A stretch of 64,000 nucleotides of DNA from Rhodococcoides trifolii. Its GTDB lineage: Bacteria; Actinomycetota; Actinomycetes; Mycobacteriales; Mycobacteriaceae. Below the pieces are notes generated by a model, which saw nothing but the letters and a program-made list of their open reading frames with translations, did not search any database and was not told the DNA's origin. Where the stretch lies: the NCBI RefSeq assembly GCF_014635345.1, contig NZ_BMCU01000003.1, positions 310,001 to 374,000 on the forward strand. Direction: 5' to 3'. Made by a program: the position numbers and the translations under genes. This document shows, in pieces, positions 33,854 through 44,464 of the stretch (its first letter is position 1; every line of letters starts with the position of its first letter).

Positions 33854-33878
33854 AAGCGACCTCGAAGGACATTCGACA

Positions 33879-35224
<1,346 letters not shown>

Positions 35225-35228
<4 letters not shown>

Positions 35229-36373
35229 CCCTCAGTTCCACTCCGGTCGCTCGTCCGGCGGCGTTTCCGCCGCCGGACGGGCGTCTGGGCTTCGTCGACA
35301 TCGGCACGGTCGAGCTCGAGAACGGGGAGACCATCCCCGATGTGTCGATCGCAGTGCAGCGGTGGGGCGAGGTGTCGCCCGATCGAAGCAACGTCGTTCT
35401 GGTCGAGCACGCTCTGACGGGCGATTCGCACGTACACGGTCCGGCAGGTCCGGACCATCCCTCGCCCGGCTGGTGGAACGCTGCCGTCGGTACTGGCGCT
35501 CCGCTCGACACCGACGAGTGGTGCATCCTGGCGACGAACGTACTCGGTGGGTGCAGTGGTACTACGGGGCCCAGTTCGCTTGCGCCGGACGGTAATCCGT
35601 GGGGATCGCGCTTCCCCGCCATCTCCATTCGCGATCAGGTGACCGCCGAGCGACAGCTCGCCGACGCGCTGGGCATCGCGAAGTTCGCGTCCGTCGTCGG
35701 TGGTTCCATGGGCGGCATGCGCACGCTCGAATGGATCGTCGGCCATCCCGACCGCGTGGCCTCGGCACTCGTCCTCGCAGTCGGTGCACGCGCGTCGGCC
35801 GATCAGATCGGGACGCAGACCACCCAGATCGCGGCCATCACGAGCGATCCGAACTGGCAGAACGGCGACTATCACGGCACGGGCCGGTTGCCCGAGGCCG
35901 GACTCGGCATCGCCCGGCGGATCGCGCACCTGACGTATCGCACCGACCAGGAGTTGGAAACCCGCTTCGGCAACCGGTCACAGCAGTACGAGAATGCCCT
36001 GGACGGCGGCCGGTACGCGGTGCAGAGCTATCTCGAACATCAGGCAGCCAAGCTGGTCGGCCGTTTCGACGCCGGCACCTACGTATTGCTCTCCGAGGCG
36101 ATGAACCGGCACGACGTGGGCCGCGGACGCGGCGGCGTCGAAGAAGCGCTGCGGGCGACGACGGTTCCGACGGTGGTCGGGGGGGTCGACTCCGACCGCC
36201 TGTACCCGATTCGGCAGCAGCAGATCATCGCCGACGCGCTCCCGAACTGCGAGGGCCTGAACGTCGTGCTGTCCCGAGACGGTCACGACGGATTCCTGAC
36301 CGAAGCCGTTCCCGTGGCGTCGATGCTCGGCCGGACCATGGACCTGGCGCGGGGCGAACTGGCCCGGTCCTGA
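35225..36373 (+). CDS. metX: Homoserine O-acetyltransferase MetX
   Basis: A 382-residue alpha/beta-hydrolase-fold transferase that makes O-acetylhomoserine from homoserine and acetyl-CoA, feeding MetY. The nucleophile elbow is [12 protein letters not shown] (Ser about residue 160), the N-terminal region has [16 protein letters not shown], and the catalytic Asp and His are near [11 protein letters not shown] and RDGHDGFL at the C-terminus. It starts with TTG inside the metY stop (TTGA), so translation is coupled and under the same riboswitch. Confidence 0.95.
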
Positions 36374-36374
36374 A

Positions 36375-36656
36375 TCAGCCCGTACCCAGAGGGTCGATCG
36401 AGATCGACAACCACACGATCGCGCCACCGACGGCGGCGAGTGACACCGTGTCGAACGCACGGGAGCGCACGGCCAGAATGCCGACGCGGTCCGACGGAAG
36501 ACACAACCGAAGCAGTGCCGCGAACACGATGGCGACACCGAACAGCAACGATCCTCGGCGCCACCGGTCCGCCAGGACGAGCACGGCCGCCGCCGCCATG
36601 ATCGCCAGCACCATGACGACCGGGATGCTGCGGCCGACCACGCCCTGACGCCTCAC
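36375..36656 (-). CDS. DUF3017 small membrane protein
   Basis: A 93-residue protein with three hydrophobic stretches ([59 protein letters not shown]). It matches the actinobacterial DUF3017 family that is regularly coded next to folD. Function unknown. Its start overlaps the folD stop by 4 nt. Confidence 0.82.
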   Translation of the reverse strand: MRRQGVVGRSIPVVMVLAIMAAAAVLVLADRWRRGSLLFGVAIVFAALLRLCLPSDRVGILAVRSRAFDTVSLAAVGGAIVWLSISIDPLGTG

Positions 36657-37501
36657 AGCTGAGGTTCTGCCCGTTCGACCACGTTGGTCAACAGGAATGC
36701 GCGCGTCAACGGTCCGACGCCACCCGGGTTCGGGGACAGAAAACCCGCCACCTCGGCGACATCGGCGGCGACGTCCCCGCGCAGTCCGGCGTCGGTGCGG
36801 CTCACGCCCACGTCGATCACCGCGGCACCGGGCTTGACCATGTCGGCAGTGATCAGATCCGGAACCCCGGCCGCCGCGATCACGATGTCGGCCCGAGAGA
36901 CCTCAGCGGCCAGATCGCGAGTTCCGGTGTGGCACAACGTCACTGTTGCGTTCTCGCTGCGGCGCGTGAGGATCAGCCCCATCGGCCGGCCCACCGTCAC
37001 GCCACGTCCGATCACCACGACGTGTGCGCCGTCGATCGGGACCTCGTATCGGCGGAGCAGGTGCACGATGCCGCGCGGAGTGCACGGCAGCGCACCGGTC
37101 GCGCCCAACACCAGTCGGCCGAGGTTGACCGGGTGCAGACCGTCGGCGTCCTTCTCGGGGTCGACGCGCTCGAGAGCACGGTTCTCGTCGAGGTGTTTCG
37201 GCAACGGCAGCTGCACGATGTAGCCGGTGCACGCAGGATCGGCGTTGAGTTCGTCGATGACGGCGTCGAGTTCGTCCGACGACACGTCGGCGGGGAGGTC
37301 GCGTCGAATGGACTCGATACCGACTTTCGCGCAGTCGTTGTGCTTACCGCGCACGTAGGCAGCCGAGCCGGGGTCGTCCCCGACGAGAACGGTGCCCAGC
37401 CCGGGCGTGATGCCCTGCTCGCGCAGCGCAGCGACCCGCGCGGTCAGATCGACGAAGATTTCGTCGCGGGTCAGTTTGCCATCGAGTCGCAGCGCGGTCA
37501 C
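36653..37501 (-). CDS. folD: Bifunctional methylenetetrahydrofolate dehydrogenase/cyclohydrolase FolD
   Basis: A 282-residue enzyme interconverting methylene-, methenyl- and formyl-tetrahydrofolate in the cytosol. Signatures are [27 protein letters not shown] (catalytic Lys in the conserved segment), [28 protein letters not shown] and the NADP loop [13 protein letters not shown]. It starts with GTG at 37501, 32 bp from the divergent trmL. Confidence 0.95.
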   Translation of the reverse strand: MTALRLDGKLTRDEIFVDLTARVAALREQGITPGLGTVLVGDDPGSAAYVRGKHNDCAKVGIESIRRDLPADVSSDELDAVIDELNADPACTGYIVQLPLPKHLDENRALERVDPEKDADGLHPVNLGRLVLGATGALPCTPRGIVHLLRRYEVPIDGAHVVVIGRGVTVGRPMGLILTRRSENATVTLCHTGTRDLAAEVSRADIVIAAAGVPDLITADMVKPGAAVIDVGVSRTDAGLRGDVAADVAEVAGFLSPNPGGVGPLTRAFLLTNVVERAEPQL

Positions 37502-37533
37502 GGGACGAGTTTTTCACATGGCACTCTGGACCG

Positions 37534-37998
37534 GTGTTTCGACTGATGTTCCACCAACCGTGCATTCCGCAGAACACCGGAAACGCGATCCGCTTGGCTG
37601 CCGTGACCGGGTGCGAACTGCACCTGGTGCGCCCGCTGGGATTCGATCTGTCCGAGCCGAAACTGCGCCGGGCAGGGTTGGACTACCACGATCTTGCGTC
37701 GGTGACCGTGCACGACGACCTCGAGTCGGCGTGGACTGCACTGGCCCCGGATCGTGTGTTCGCCTTCACCGCACACGCCGACACCTCGTACGCGTCGCTC
37801 GAATACCGGCGGGGAGACGTCCTGCTGTTCGGTCCCGAGCCCACCGGGCTCGCTCCGGAAGTGTTGAGCGACAGCCATGTGACGGACCGGGTGCGCATCC
37901 CCATGGTGCCGGGCCGCCGATCGCTGAACCTGGCGAACGCCGCCTCGATCGTCATGTACGAGGCGTGGCGCCAGATCGGCTTCGACGGCGGAGTCTGA
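37534..37998 (+). CDS. trmL: tRNA (cytidine(34)-2'-O)-methyltransferase TrmL
   Basis: A 154-residue SPOUT (SpoU) methyltransferase modifying the wobble base of tRNA-Leu. The knot motifs are PCIPQNTGNAIRLAAVTG (motif 1), LLFGPEPTGLAPEVL (motif 2) and IPMVPGRRSLNLANAASIVMYEAWRQ (motif 3). Length is typical of single-domain TrmL. GTG start. From memory the homologous spoU gene lies a few genes from dnaE2 in mycobacteria. Confidence 0.9.
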   Translation: MFRLMFHQPCIPQNTGNAIRLAAVTGCELHLVRPLGFDLSEPKLRRAGLDYHDLASVTVHDDLESAWTALAPDRVFAFTAHADTSYASLEYRRGDVLLFGPEPTGLAPEVLSDSHVTDRVRIPMVPGRRSLNLANAASIVMYEAWRQIGFDGGV

Positions 37999-38014
37999 CC
38001 GCCGCTGCTGACGG

Positions 38015-41000
38015 TCATCGGAAGTCTCGGGACCGCAGAATCACTCGCAGATCCAGTGCCTCGAGCTGATCGGCCACCACCGTGACCGCGCCCTCGGCGT
38101 TCTGCACCTTGCCTCGCACGAACAGCGCCGTGGACAGCTGCGCAAGCTTGCGGTACTTGGACCACAGGCCGATCGAGCACACCACGTTGACCATTCCCGT
38201 CTCGTCCTCGAGGTTGATGAACGTGACGCCGGCGGCCGTCGCGGGACGTTGTCGATGTGTCACCGCCCCCGCCACCAGAACCCGGTCTCCGTCGGTGACG
38301 CTCAGCAGACGGTTGGCCGGCACCACCTTCATCTCGTCGAGCCGTGAGCGCAGGAACTGGGTGGGGTAGGTATCGGGTGAGACTCCGGTTGCCCAGATGT
38401 CGGCGGCGGCCAGCTCCCACGCGCTCATACCGGGAAGCGACGGTGAGCGTGTGGACGCACCGAGCCCGGGCAGCCGATCGGGCCGTTCCGCCGCGGCGGC
38501 TCCCGCCGCCCACAGCGCTTCTCGGCGCGTCACCCCGAAACAGGTGAGAGCACCGGCCGTTGCCAACGATTCTGCTTGCGCCACGGACAGTTCGATCCGG
38601 CCGGTGAGATCGAGGAAGCTCGTGAACGCACCGCCGGTCGCGCGCGCGTCGACGATCCTCTCCGCCAACGGCTTCCCGACGTTGCGTACGTCCGCCAGGC
38701 CGAGGCGTACCTCGTTTCCCCCGGCTTCGACCGTCGCCTCGGCGAGGCTGGCGTTCACATCGGGTCCGTGGACCGGCACACCGTGCCGTCGCGCGTCGGC
38801 GACCAACGACTGCGGCGAATAGAACCCCATCGGTTGTGCGCGCAGCAGTCCGGCACAGAACGCCGCCGGATGGTGCAGCTTGAACCAGGACGAGTAGAAC
38901 ACCAGCGCCGCGAAACTCTGCGAATGGCTTTCGGGGAAGCCGAAATTGGCGAAGGCGTAGAGCTTGTCGAAGATTCGGTCCGCCTTCTGCCCGGTGATGC
39001 CGTGCAGGTCGCGCATGCCGTCGTAGAACCGGCTGCGGAGCCGTTCCATCTTCTCGGGACTGCGCTTGGATCCCATTGCTCGACGGAGCTGATCTGCTTC
39101 GGTTGCCGAGAACCCGGCGACGTCCACCGCCATCTGCATGAGCTGTTCCTGGAACAGCGGCACCCCCAGTGTGCGTTTGAGGGCGTTCTCCAGAGACGGA
39201 TGATCGAAGGTGACTTCTTCGAGTCCGTTGCGACGCTTGACGTACGGGTGCACCGAGTTGCCCTGGATGGGTCCGGGGCGGATCAGCGCGACCTCGACGA
39301 CGAGGTCGTAGAACTCGCGGGGCTTGAGCCGAGGCAGCGTTGCCATCTGCGCTCGCGACTCCACCTGGAACACGCCCACCGAGTCCGCACGTTGCAGCAT
39401 CTCGTACACCGCGATCTCGGACAGGTCCAGCTGCGCCAGATCGACCGTGATGCCCTTGTGCTCCTCGACCATGTCCATCATGTAGTGCAACGCCGAGAGC
39501 ATTCCGAGCCCGAGCATGTCGAACTTGACCAAACCGACTGCGGCACAGTCGTCCTTGTCCCACTGCAGAACGCTCCGGTTCTCCATCCGTGCCCACTCGA
39601 CCGGGCACACGTCGGCGATCGGACGATCGCAGATCACCATTCCGCCGGAGTGAATTCCGAGGTGGCGCGGGAAGTTCTCGATCTGTGCGGCGAGATCGAG
39701 CACCGGCGCAGGAATGTCGTTGTCGACCTTCGGATGCCCTTTGCTGGACCACCGATCGATCTGCTTGCTCCACGCATCCTGCTGCCCCTGCGAGAAACCC
39801 AACGCGCGAGCCATGTCTCGCACCGACGACTTGCCGCGGTAGGTGATCACGTTCGCGACCTGCGCCGCGTAGTCCCGTCCGTACTTGGCGTAGACGTGCT
39901 GGATCGCTTCCTCGCGGCGGTCCGATTCGATGTCGACGTCGATGTCGGGTGGCCCGTCCCTCTCCACGGACAGGAAGCGTTCGAACAACAGCGCATTCTT
40001 GACCGGATCGACGTTGGTGATGCCGATGGCGTAACACACGGCGGAGTTCGCGGCCGACCCTCGACCCTGGCACAGGATGCGACTCTCTTTGCAGAACGTG
40101 ACGATGTCGTGGACGACGAGGAAGTACCCGGGAAAGTCCAACCCCTCGATCGTGCGCAACTCGTGCTCGATCTGCCGATAAGCGGCCGGATTCGACTGCG
40201 GCGGACCGTACCTGACTTCTGCGCCGCGCAGGGTGATCTCGCGCAGCCAACTGATCTCGGTGTGCCCCTCCGGTACGTCGAAGGGCGGTAACTGCGGAGC
40301 GATCAGATGCAGATCGAACGCACAGTCTCGGCCGAGCTGCGCTGCTGCCGCCACCGCACCGGGATATCGCGCGAACAGCGTCTCCATCTCCGCCCCGGAT
40401 CGCAGATGCGCCCCGCCCAGAGGTGCCAACCATCCCGCTGCATCGTCGAGGCTGCGCCGAGCGCGCACGGACGCCATGGCCATCGCGAGCCGGCGCCGGC
40501 TCGGTTCCGCATAGTGCGCTGCCGTGGTGGCAACCGTGAGCAGGTCCAATTTCCCGGCAAGGTGCGCGAGAACGTCGTTACGCTCGTCGTCCTCGGGAAC
40601 GCCGTGCCGTGTCAGCTCCACCGCCACCCGATCCGATCCGAATCGGTCGACGAGCTCCGCGAGGGCCCTTTCGGCCCCGACCGAACCGTTCTCGGCCAGG
40701 GCCCGGCGCACACTTCCCTTGCGGCACCCGGTCAGGATCTGCCAGTGCCCGCCCGCGGCGTCGGTGAGCCGATCCAGGTCGTAGCGGAGCTTGCCCTTCT
40801 CTCCGCCGGCCATGTGTGCAGTCGCGATTTCCCGCGACAGCCGCCGGTACCCCTCCTGCCCGCGGGCGAGAACCAGCAGATGGTCGCCACCGGGATCGGG
40901 TGTTCCGGTGCGCGGATCGGAGAACCCACCGTTGCCCAGCGAGAGCTCCGATCCGAACACCGTGCGCATGCCGAGCTCACGCGCGGCTTCGGCGAAACGC

Positions 41001-41311
41001 ACCACGCCGTACATGCCGTCGTGATCGGTGAGGGCGATGGCTTCCAGACCCAGCCGGGCCGCTTCCTCGACCATCTCCTCGGGCAGGGAGGCACCATCGA
41101 GGAAGCTGAACGCCGAATGGGCGTGCAGTTCTGCGTAGGGCACGGACACGGGTTCGTTGGGTTCGACGGAACCGCGATACTCCGCCCGTTTGCGGGACCA
41201 GGCCGGACTGTCACCGCCGTCTCCCGCCAGCGGATCGACGACTCGGCCGGGACGACCGGACAGAACGCGTTCCATCTCCGTCCAGGTCGGAGGACCGTCG
41301 TTCCACCCCAC
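38015..41311 (-). CDS. dnaE2: Error-prone DNA polymerase DnaE2
   Basis: A 1098-residue C-family polymerase used in SOS mutagenesis with ImuA' and ImuB. The N-terminal PHP domain is clear (AELHAHSAFSFLDGA, LTDHDGMYGV); catalytic Asp residues lie in GPPDIDVDIESDRREEAI; PGYFLVVHDIV and MGSKRSPEKMERL are polymerase motifs; an OB-fold is at the C-terminus. Although the frame is open to an ATG at 41416, GTG 41311 (protein start VGWNDGPPTW) matches the conserved mycobacterial N-terminus. A LexA-box-like site is 24 bp upstream. Confidence 0.95.
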   Translation of the reverse strand: MGWNDGPPTWTEMERVLSGRPGRVVDPLAGDGGDSPAWSRKRAEYRGSVEPNEPVSVPYAELHAHSAFSFLDGASLPEEMVEEAARLGLEAIALTDHDGMYGVVRFAEAARELGMRTVFGSELSLGNGGFSDPRTGTPDPGGDHLLVLARGQEGYRRLSREIATAHMAGGEKGKLRYDLDRLTDAAGGHWQILTGCRKGSVRRALAENGSVGAERALAELVDRFGSDRVAVELTRHGVPEDDERNDVLAHLAGKLDLLTVATTAAHYAEPSRRRLAMAMASVRARRSLDDAAGWLAPLGGAHLRSGAEMETLFARYPGAVAAAAQLGRDCAFDLHLIAPQLPPFDVPEGHTEISWLREITLRGAEVRYGPPQSNPAAYRQIEHELRTIEGLDFPGYFLVVHDIVTFCKESRILCQGRGSAANSAVCYAIGITNVDPVKNALLFERFLSVERDGPPDIDVDIESDRREEAIQHVYAKYGRDYAAQVANVITYRGKSSVRDMARALGFSQGQQDAWSKQIDRWSSKGHPKVDNDIPAPVLDLAAQIENFPRHLGIHSGGMVICDRPIADVCPVEWARMENRSVLQWDKDDCAAVGLVKFDMLGLGMLSALHYMMDMVEEHKGITVDLAQLDLSEIAVYEMLQRADSVGVFQVESRAQMATLPRLKPREFYDLVVEVALIRPGPIQGNSVHPYVKRRNGLEEVTFDHPSLENALKRTLGVPLFQEQLMQMAVDVAGFSATEADQLRRAMGSKRSPEKMERLRSRFYDGMRDLHGITGQKADRIFDKLYAFANFGFPESHSQSFAALVFYSSWFKLHHPAAFCAGLLRAQPMGFYSPQSLVADARRHGVPVHGPDVNASLAEATVEAGGNEVRLGLADVRNVGKPLAERIVDARATGGAFTSFLDLTGRIELSVAQAESLATAGALTCFGVTRREALWAAGAAAAERPDRLPGLGASTRSPSLPGMSAWELAAADIWATGVSPDTYPTQFLRSRLDEMKVVPANRLLSVTDGDRVLVAGAVTHRQRPATAAGVTFINLEDETGMVNVVCSIGLWSKYRKLAQLSTALFVRGKVQNAEGAVTVVADQLEALDLRVILRSRDFR

Positions 41312-41334
41312 CGAGCACCACTTTCCTGATGTGT

Positions 41335-41350
41335 TCGAACACTTGTTCCC
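41335..41350. promoter_or_regulatory. LexA (SOS) box upstream of dnaE2
   Basis: TCGAACACTTGTTCCC matches the actinobacterial SOS consensus TCGAAC-N4-GTTCGA in 10 of 12 defined positions. It lies between dnaE2 and the divergent flavoprotein gene. Confidence 0.75.
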
Positions 41351-41403
41351 ATTAGACACCGCGGCACCGACACGCAGCAATCTCGTCGGGTAGTAGTGGA
41401 GCC

Positions 41404-42315
41404 ATGACAACCCCACACGTCACCGTCGTCGGTGCAGGAATCGCCGGAGCCGCGTGCGCAGTCGCGCTGCGCGACGCCGGCCTCGCGGTCCGCATCGTCG
41501 ACCGTGGCAGGGCGCCGGGTGGACGCATGGCCTCCCCCGAACTGCACGGCAGACGGGTCGACACCGGCGCCGGGTACTTCACCGTCAAGGACGACGGTTT
41601 CGCCTCGATCGTCGACGGCTGGGCGAAGGCCGGCCTGGCGCACGAGTGGACGGACACGTTCGGCGTCGTCGCGGCCGGTTCCGACCCGGAGACCAAGACC
41701 GGCCCGATGCGCTGGGCCACGGCGAACGGATTGCGGTCGTTGGTGCGATCTCTCCTCGACGGGTTCGACGTCGTCACCGAGACCATCGACCACCTTCCCG
41801 ACGGTGACGTGGTGATCGCGATGCCGGACCCTCAGGCAGCACGACTCGTCAGCGTTCCGGATGCGGTCGACTACGACCCCGTCATCGCCGTTGTTGCCGA
41901 ATTCGGCTCGCGCGCATGGCCGTTCGAGAATGCGGCGTTCGTCAACGATCACCCCGACATCAACTTCGTCGCCGACGACGGTGCGCGTCGCGGAGACGGT
42001 GCGCCGGTTCTGGTCGCACACACCACGGCGGAGCGGGCAGGTAAGCATCTCGACGACCCGCAGAGCGCGATCGACCCGGTTCTGAGGGCACTGAAAGACG
42101 TTCTCGACGTGGCCGATCCCGTGTGGACCCACGCCCACAGATGGACGTTCGCCAAGCCCGCGGCACAGCACGAGTCGTCTTTCGGGTACTCGAGGGAGAA
42201 CGGGCGAATCATCGGTTTCGCCGGCGACCAGTGGTGCCCCAGCGGTTCTCCGCGCGTCGAAAGCGCCTGGATGTCCGGTACCGCGTTGGGAAAGCAGATA
42301 GCTGCAGACACTTAG
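41404..42315 (+). CDS. FAD/NAD(P)-dependent amine-oxidase-like (renalase-type) oxidoreductase
   Basis: A 303-residue flavoprotein with an N-terminal FAD-binding motif (VTVVGAGIAGAACAVALRDAG, residues 6-26) and the second motif RGRAPGGRMASPELHGRRVDTGAGYFTV seen in renalase-like proteins. C-terminal features are HRWTFAKPA and GFAGDQWCPSGSPRVESAWMSG, the conserved flavin-contacting end. The substrate is unknown. It follows dnaE2 divergently and precedes an MMPL gene by 10 nt, so the two may be co-transcribed. Confidence 0.82.
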   Translation: MTTPHVTVVGAGIAGAACAVALRDAGLAVRIVDRGRAPGGRMASPELHGRRVDTGAGYFTVKDDGFASIVDGWAKAGLAHEWTDTFGVVAAGSDPETKTGPMRWATANGLRSLVRSLLDGFDVVTETIDHLPDGDVVIAMPDPQAARLVSVPDAVDYDPVIAVVAEFGSRAWPFENAAFVNDHPDINFVADDGARRGDGAPVLVAHTTAERAGKHLDDPQSAIDPVLRALKDVLDVADPVWTHAHRWTFAKPAAQHESSFGYSRENGRIIGFAGDQWCPSGSPRVESAWMSGTALGKQIAADT

Positions 42316-42325
42316 GATTATCGGC

Positions 42326-44440
42326 ATGACACGCTGGGCCGCATTCGCCGTCGGACGTAAATGGTGGGTACTGACCACTGCCGTTCTGATCGTCGTGATC
42401 AGCGGCATCTGGGGTCTCGGCGTCTTCGGAAAACTGGGGTCCGGCGGTTACGTCGACCTGAACAGCGAGTCCGCGCAGGTCGCGCTGAAGGTGGCGGATC
42501 TCGGAACGGCCACTCCCGACATCGTTGCCATCTACAAGGCCCCCGACGGGCAGTCGCTCGAGTCGATCGGCAGCGCCGTCGAGCAGACCTTGAACACGTT
42601 CCAAAGCGACATCGAGCCTGCCAAGGTCACGTCCTATTGGACCGCCACTGCCCTCGAGAAGCCGCTACTGGTCTCGAACGACGGCACCATGGGTCTGGCA
42701 GCGATCACACTCGGCGACAACACGGGCGTCACGCTCGCAACGTTCGGCGATCTGCTGACCAAGCTCGAGGTCCCAGGTGTCCAGGCCGAGTTCGCGGGAC
42801 AGTCCGTCGTCGCCGTCTCGTTGAACACCACGCTGCAGGACGATTTGGTGCGCGCCGAATTGATCGCCATTCCGATCACGTTGATCCTGCTCGTGTTCAT
42901 TTTCGGCGGTCTGGTCGCTGCCTTGGTTCCCGTCGTCGTCGGAGCCCTGTCCGTTCTGGGCGCACTGGCGGTTCTGCACGCCTTCACCTATTTCACCGAC
43001 ATCAGTTCCTTCGCCATCAACGTCGCCTCCCTGCTCGGGTTGGGCCTGGCGATCGACTACGGATTGTTCATCGTCAGCCGGTTCCGGGAAGAACTCAGAA
43101 CGGGGGCCGACCCGTCCGAGGCCGCGATCCGAACCGTCCTCACCGCCGGGCGGACCATCGCGTTCTCGGGGTTGCTGCTGATCTGCGCGTTCGCCGGAAT
43201 GCTGGTCTTTCCGCAGGCGATCATCCGTTCGCTCGGGTACGGCGCCATGGCCGCGGTAGCGTGCGCCGCGATCCTGTCACTGACCGCGGTCCCTGCCGTT
43301 CTGGCCATTCTGGGCCACCGCATCAACGCGATCACGTGGTCCCGCACGGCGTCCGATCGAGGCGAGGAACGCGCTCAGAGATTCTGGGGCGCCGTGGTCA
43401 CCCGGGTGATGCGCCGTCCCGTCGCCGTCGCCACCGTCATCGTCGTAGGCCTACTGGTGCTGGCGTTCCCGCTGCTCGGGGTGAAGCTGGGTGATGCTTC
43501 CTACAAGGCGCTACCGTCCAGCGATCCTGCGCGTATTGCCTTCGAGACACTGGCCGCGGACTTCCCCAGCACGGGCGACGGTGCCGTCGTCGTGCTGCAG
43601 GGCGACGGCACGCGGCCCGACGGCGCAGCCATCAGCGCTGCGACCAACGAGATGAGAGCTGTCGAGGGCGTGAACAGCGTCCAATTCACTACGGCGAAAG
43701 ACGATTTCGTCGTTCTCCAGGCGATCTACAGCGAAGGCGCCGACCAGGCTGCAACCCAGGACGTGGTGCGAAGCCTGCGCGCTCTGCAGGCGCCGGCAGG
43801 CACCGACATCGAAGTGGGCGGCAGCGCAGCACTCCTGCTCGACAGCAACCACGCCATCACCACGTGGCTGCCGGTGATGATTGCCATCATGGTGATCTCC
43901 ACCCTGGTGTTGCTGTTCCTCGCGTTCGGCTCGGTGGTGCTGCCGGTCAAGGCCGTTCTGATGGCGGCGCTGAGCATGGCGTCCACGTTCGGCGTGTTGA
44001 CGTTCGTGTTCCAGGAAGGCCACGGTGCGGGTCTGCTGGGCGTTTCACCGGCACCGCTGGAGGCGACGTTCGTGGTGCTCATCCTCGCCGTCGTGTTCGG
44101 ATTATCGACGGACTACGAGGTGTTCCTGATGTCCCGGATGGTCGAGGCTCGCAATCAGGGCGCCAGCACCGAGGAAGCGGTCAAGGTCGGGACGCAGCGG
44201 ACCGGCCGCATCGTGACGGCGGCGGCTCTGATCCTGATCATCGTGACCGGCGCGTTCACCATTTCCGGTCTGTCGATCATGCGATTCCTGGGCGTCGGCA
44301 TGATCCTGGCGCTGATCATCGACGCCACGATCATCCGCATGCTGCTGGTTCCGTCGCTGGTCAAACTCATGGGTGACGCCAACTGGTGGGCACCGGCGTG
44401 GATGAAGCGCATCCACTCCAAGGTGGGCATCGGTCACTAG
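42326..44440 (+). CDS. MMPL/RND-family transporter
   Basis: A 704-residue membrane protein with two repeats of one helix, an external domain and five helices. Repeat 1 has FAINVASLLGLGLAIDYGLFIVSRFREELRTG and repeat 2 has VVFGLSTDYEVFLMSRMVEARNQGAS, the proton-relay Asp-Tyr motifs of MmpL proteins. Such pumps export lipids or drugs across the inner membrane. It lacks the extra loop domains of the largest MmpLs. An SDR-type reductase follows, possibly linked to lipid metabolism. Confidence 0.9.
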   Translation: MTRWAAFAVGRKWWVLTTAVLIVVISGIWGLGVFGKLGSGGYVDLNSESAQVALKVADLGTATPDIVAIYKAPDGQSLESIGSAVEQTLNTFQSDIEPAKVTSYWTATALEKPLLVSNDGTMGLAAITLGDNTGVTLATFGDLLTKLEVPGVQAEFAGQSVVAVSLNTTLQDDLVRAELIAIPITLILLVFIFGGLVAALVPVVVGALSVLGALAVLHAFTYFTDISSFAINVASLLGLGLAIDYGLFIVSRFREELRTGADPSEAAIRTVLTAGRTIAFSGLLLICAFAGMLVFPQAIIRSLGYGAMAAVACAAILSLTAVPAVLAILGHRINAITWSRTASDRGEERAQRFWGAVVTRVMRRPVAVATVIVVGLLVLAFPLLGVKLGDASYKALPSSDPARIAFETLAADFPSTGDGAVVVLQGDGTRPDGAAISAATNEMRAVEGVNSVQFTTAKDDFVVLQAIYSEGADQAATQDVVRSLRALQAPAGTDIEVGGSAALLLDSNHAITTWLPVMIAIMVISTLVLLFLAFGSVVLPVKAVLMAALSMASTFGVLTFVFQEGHGAGLLGVSPAPLEATFVVLILAVVFGLSTDYEVFLMSRMVEARNQGASTEEAVKVGTQRTGRIVTAAALILIIVTGAFTISGLSIMRFLGVGMILALIIDATIIRMLLVPSLVKLMGDANWWAPAWMKRIHSKVGIGH

Positions 44441-44456
44441 CTTACTTTGGAGTAAG
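44441..44456. promoter_or_regulatory. Palindrome upstream of the two-domain reductase
   Basis: CTTACT-TTGG-AGTAAG is a perfect 6-4-6 inverted repeat immediately after the MMPL stop and 8 bp before the next start. It resembles TetR-family operators of actinobacterial lipid genes. The regulator is not in this window. Confidence 0.5.
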
Positions 44457-44464
44457 TTGTCGCC

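Noticed and set aside
37683..40433. 916-residue open frame on the minus strand inside dnaE2
   Set aside because: It is the alternative frame of dnaE2 on the same strand; rich in Arg/Gly with no domain, while the dnaE2 frame has all polymerase motifs.
40732..42408. 558-residue minus-strand open frame across the dnaE2 start and flavoprotein gene
   Set aside because: It crosses two well-supported genes and the SOS box and has no recognisable domain.
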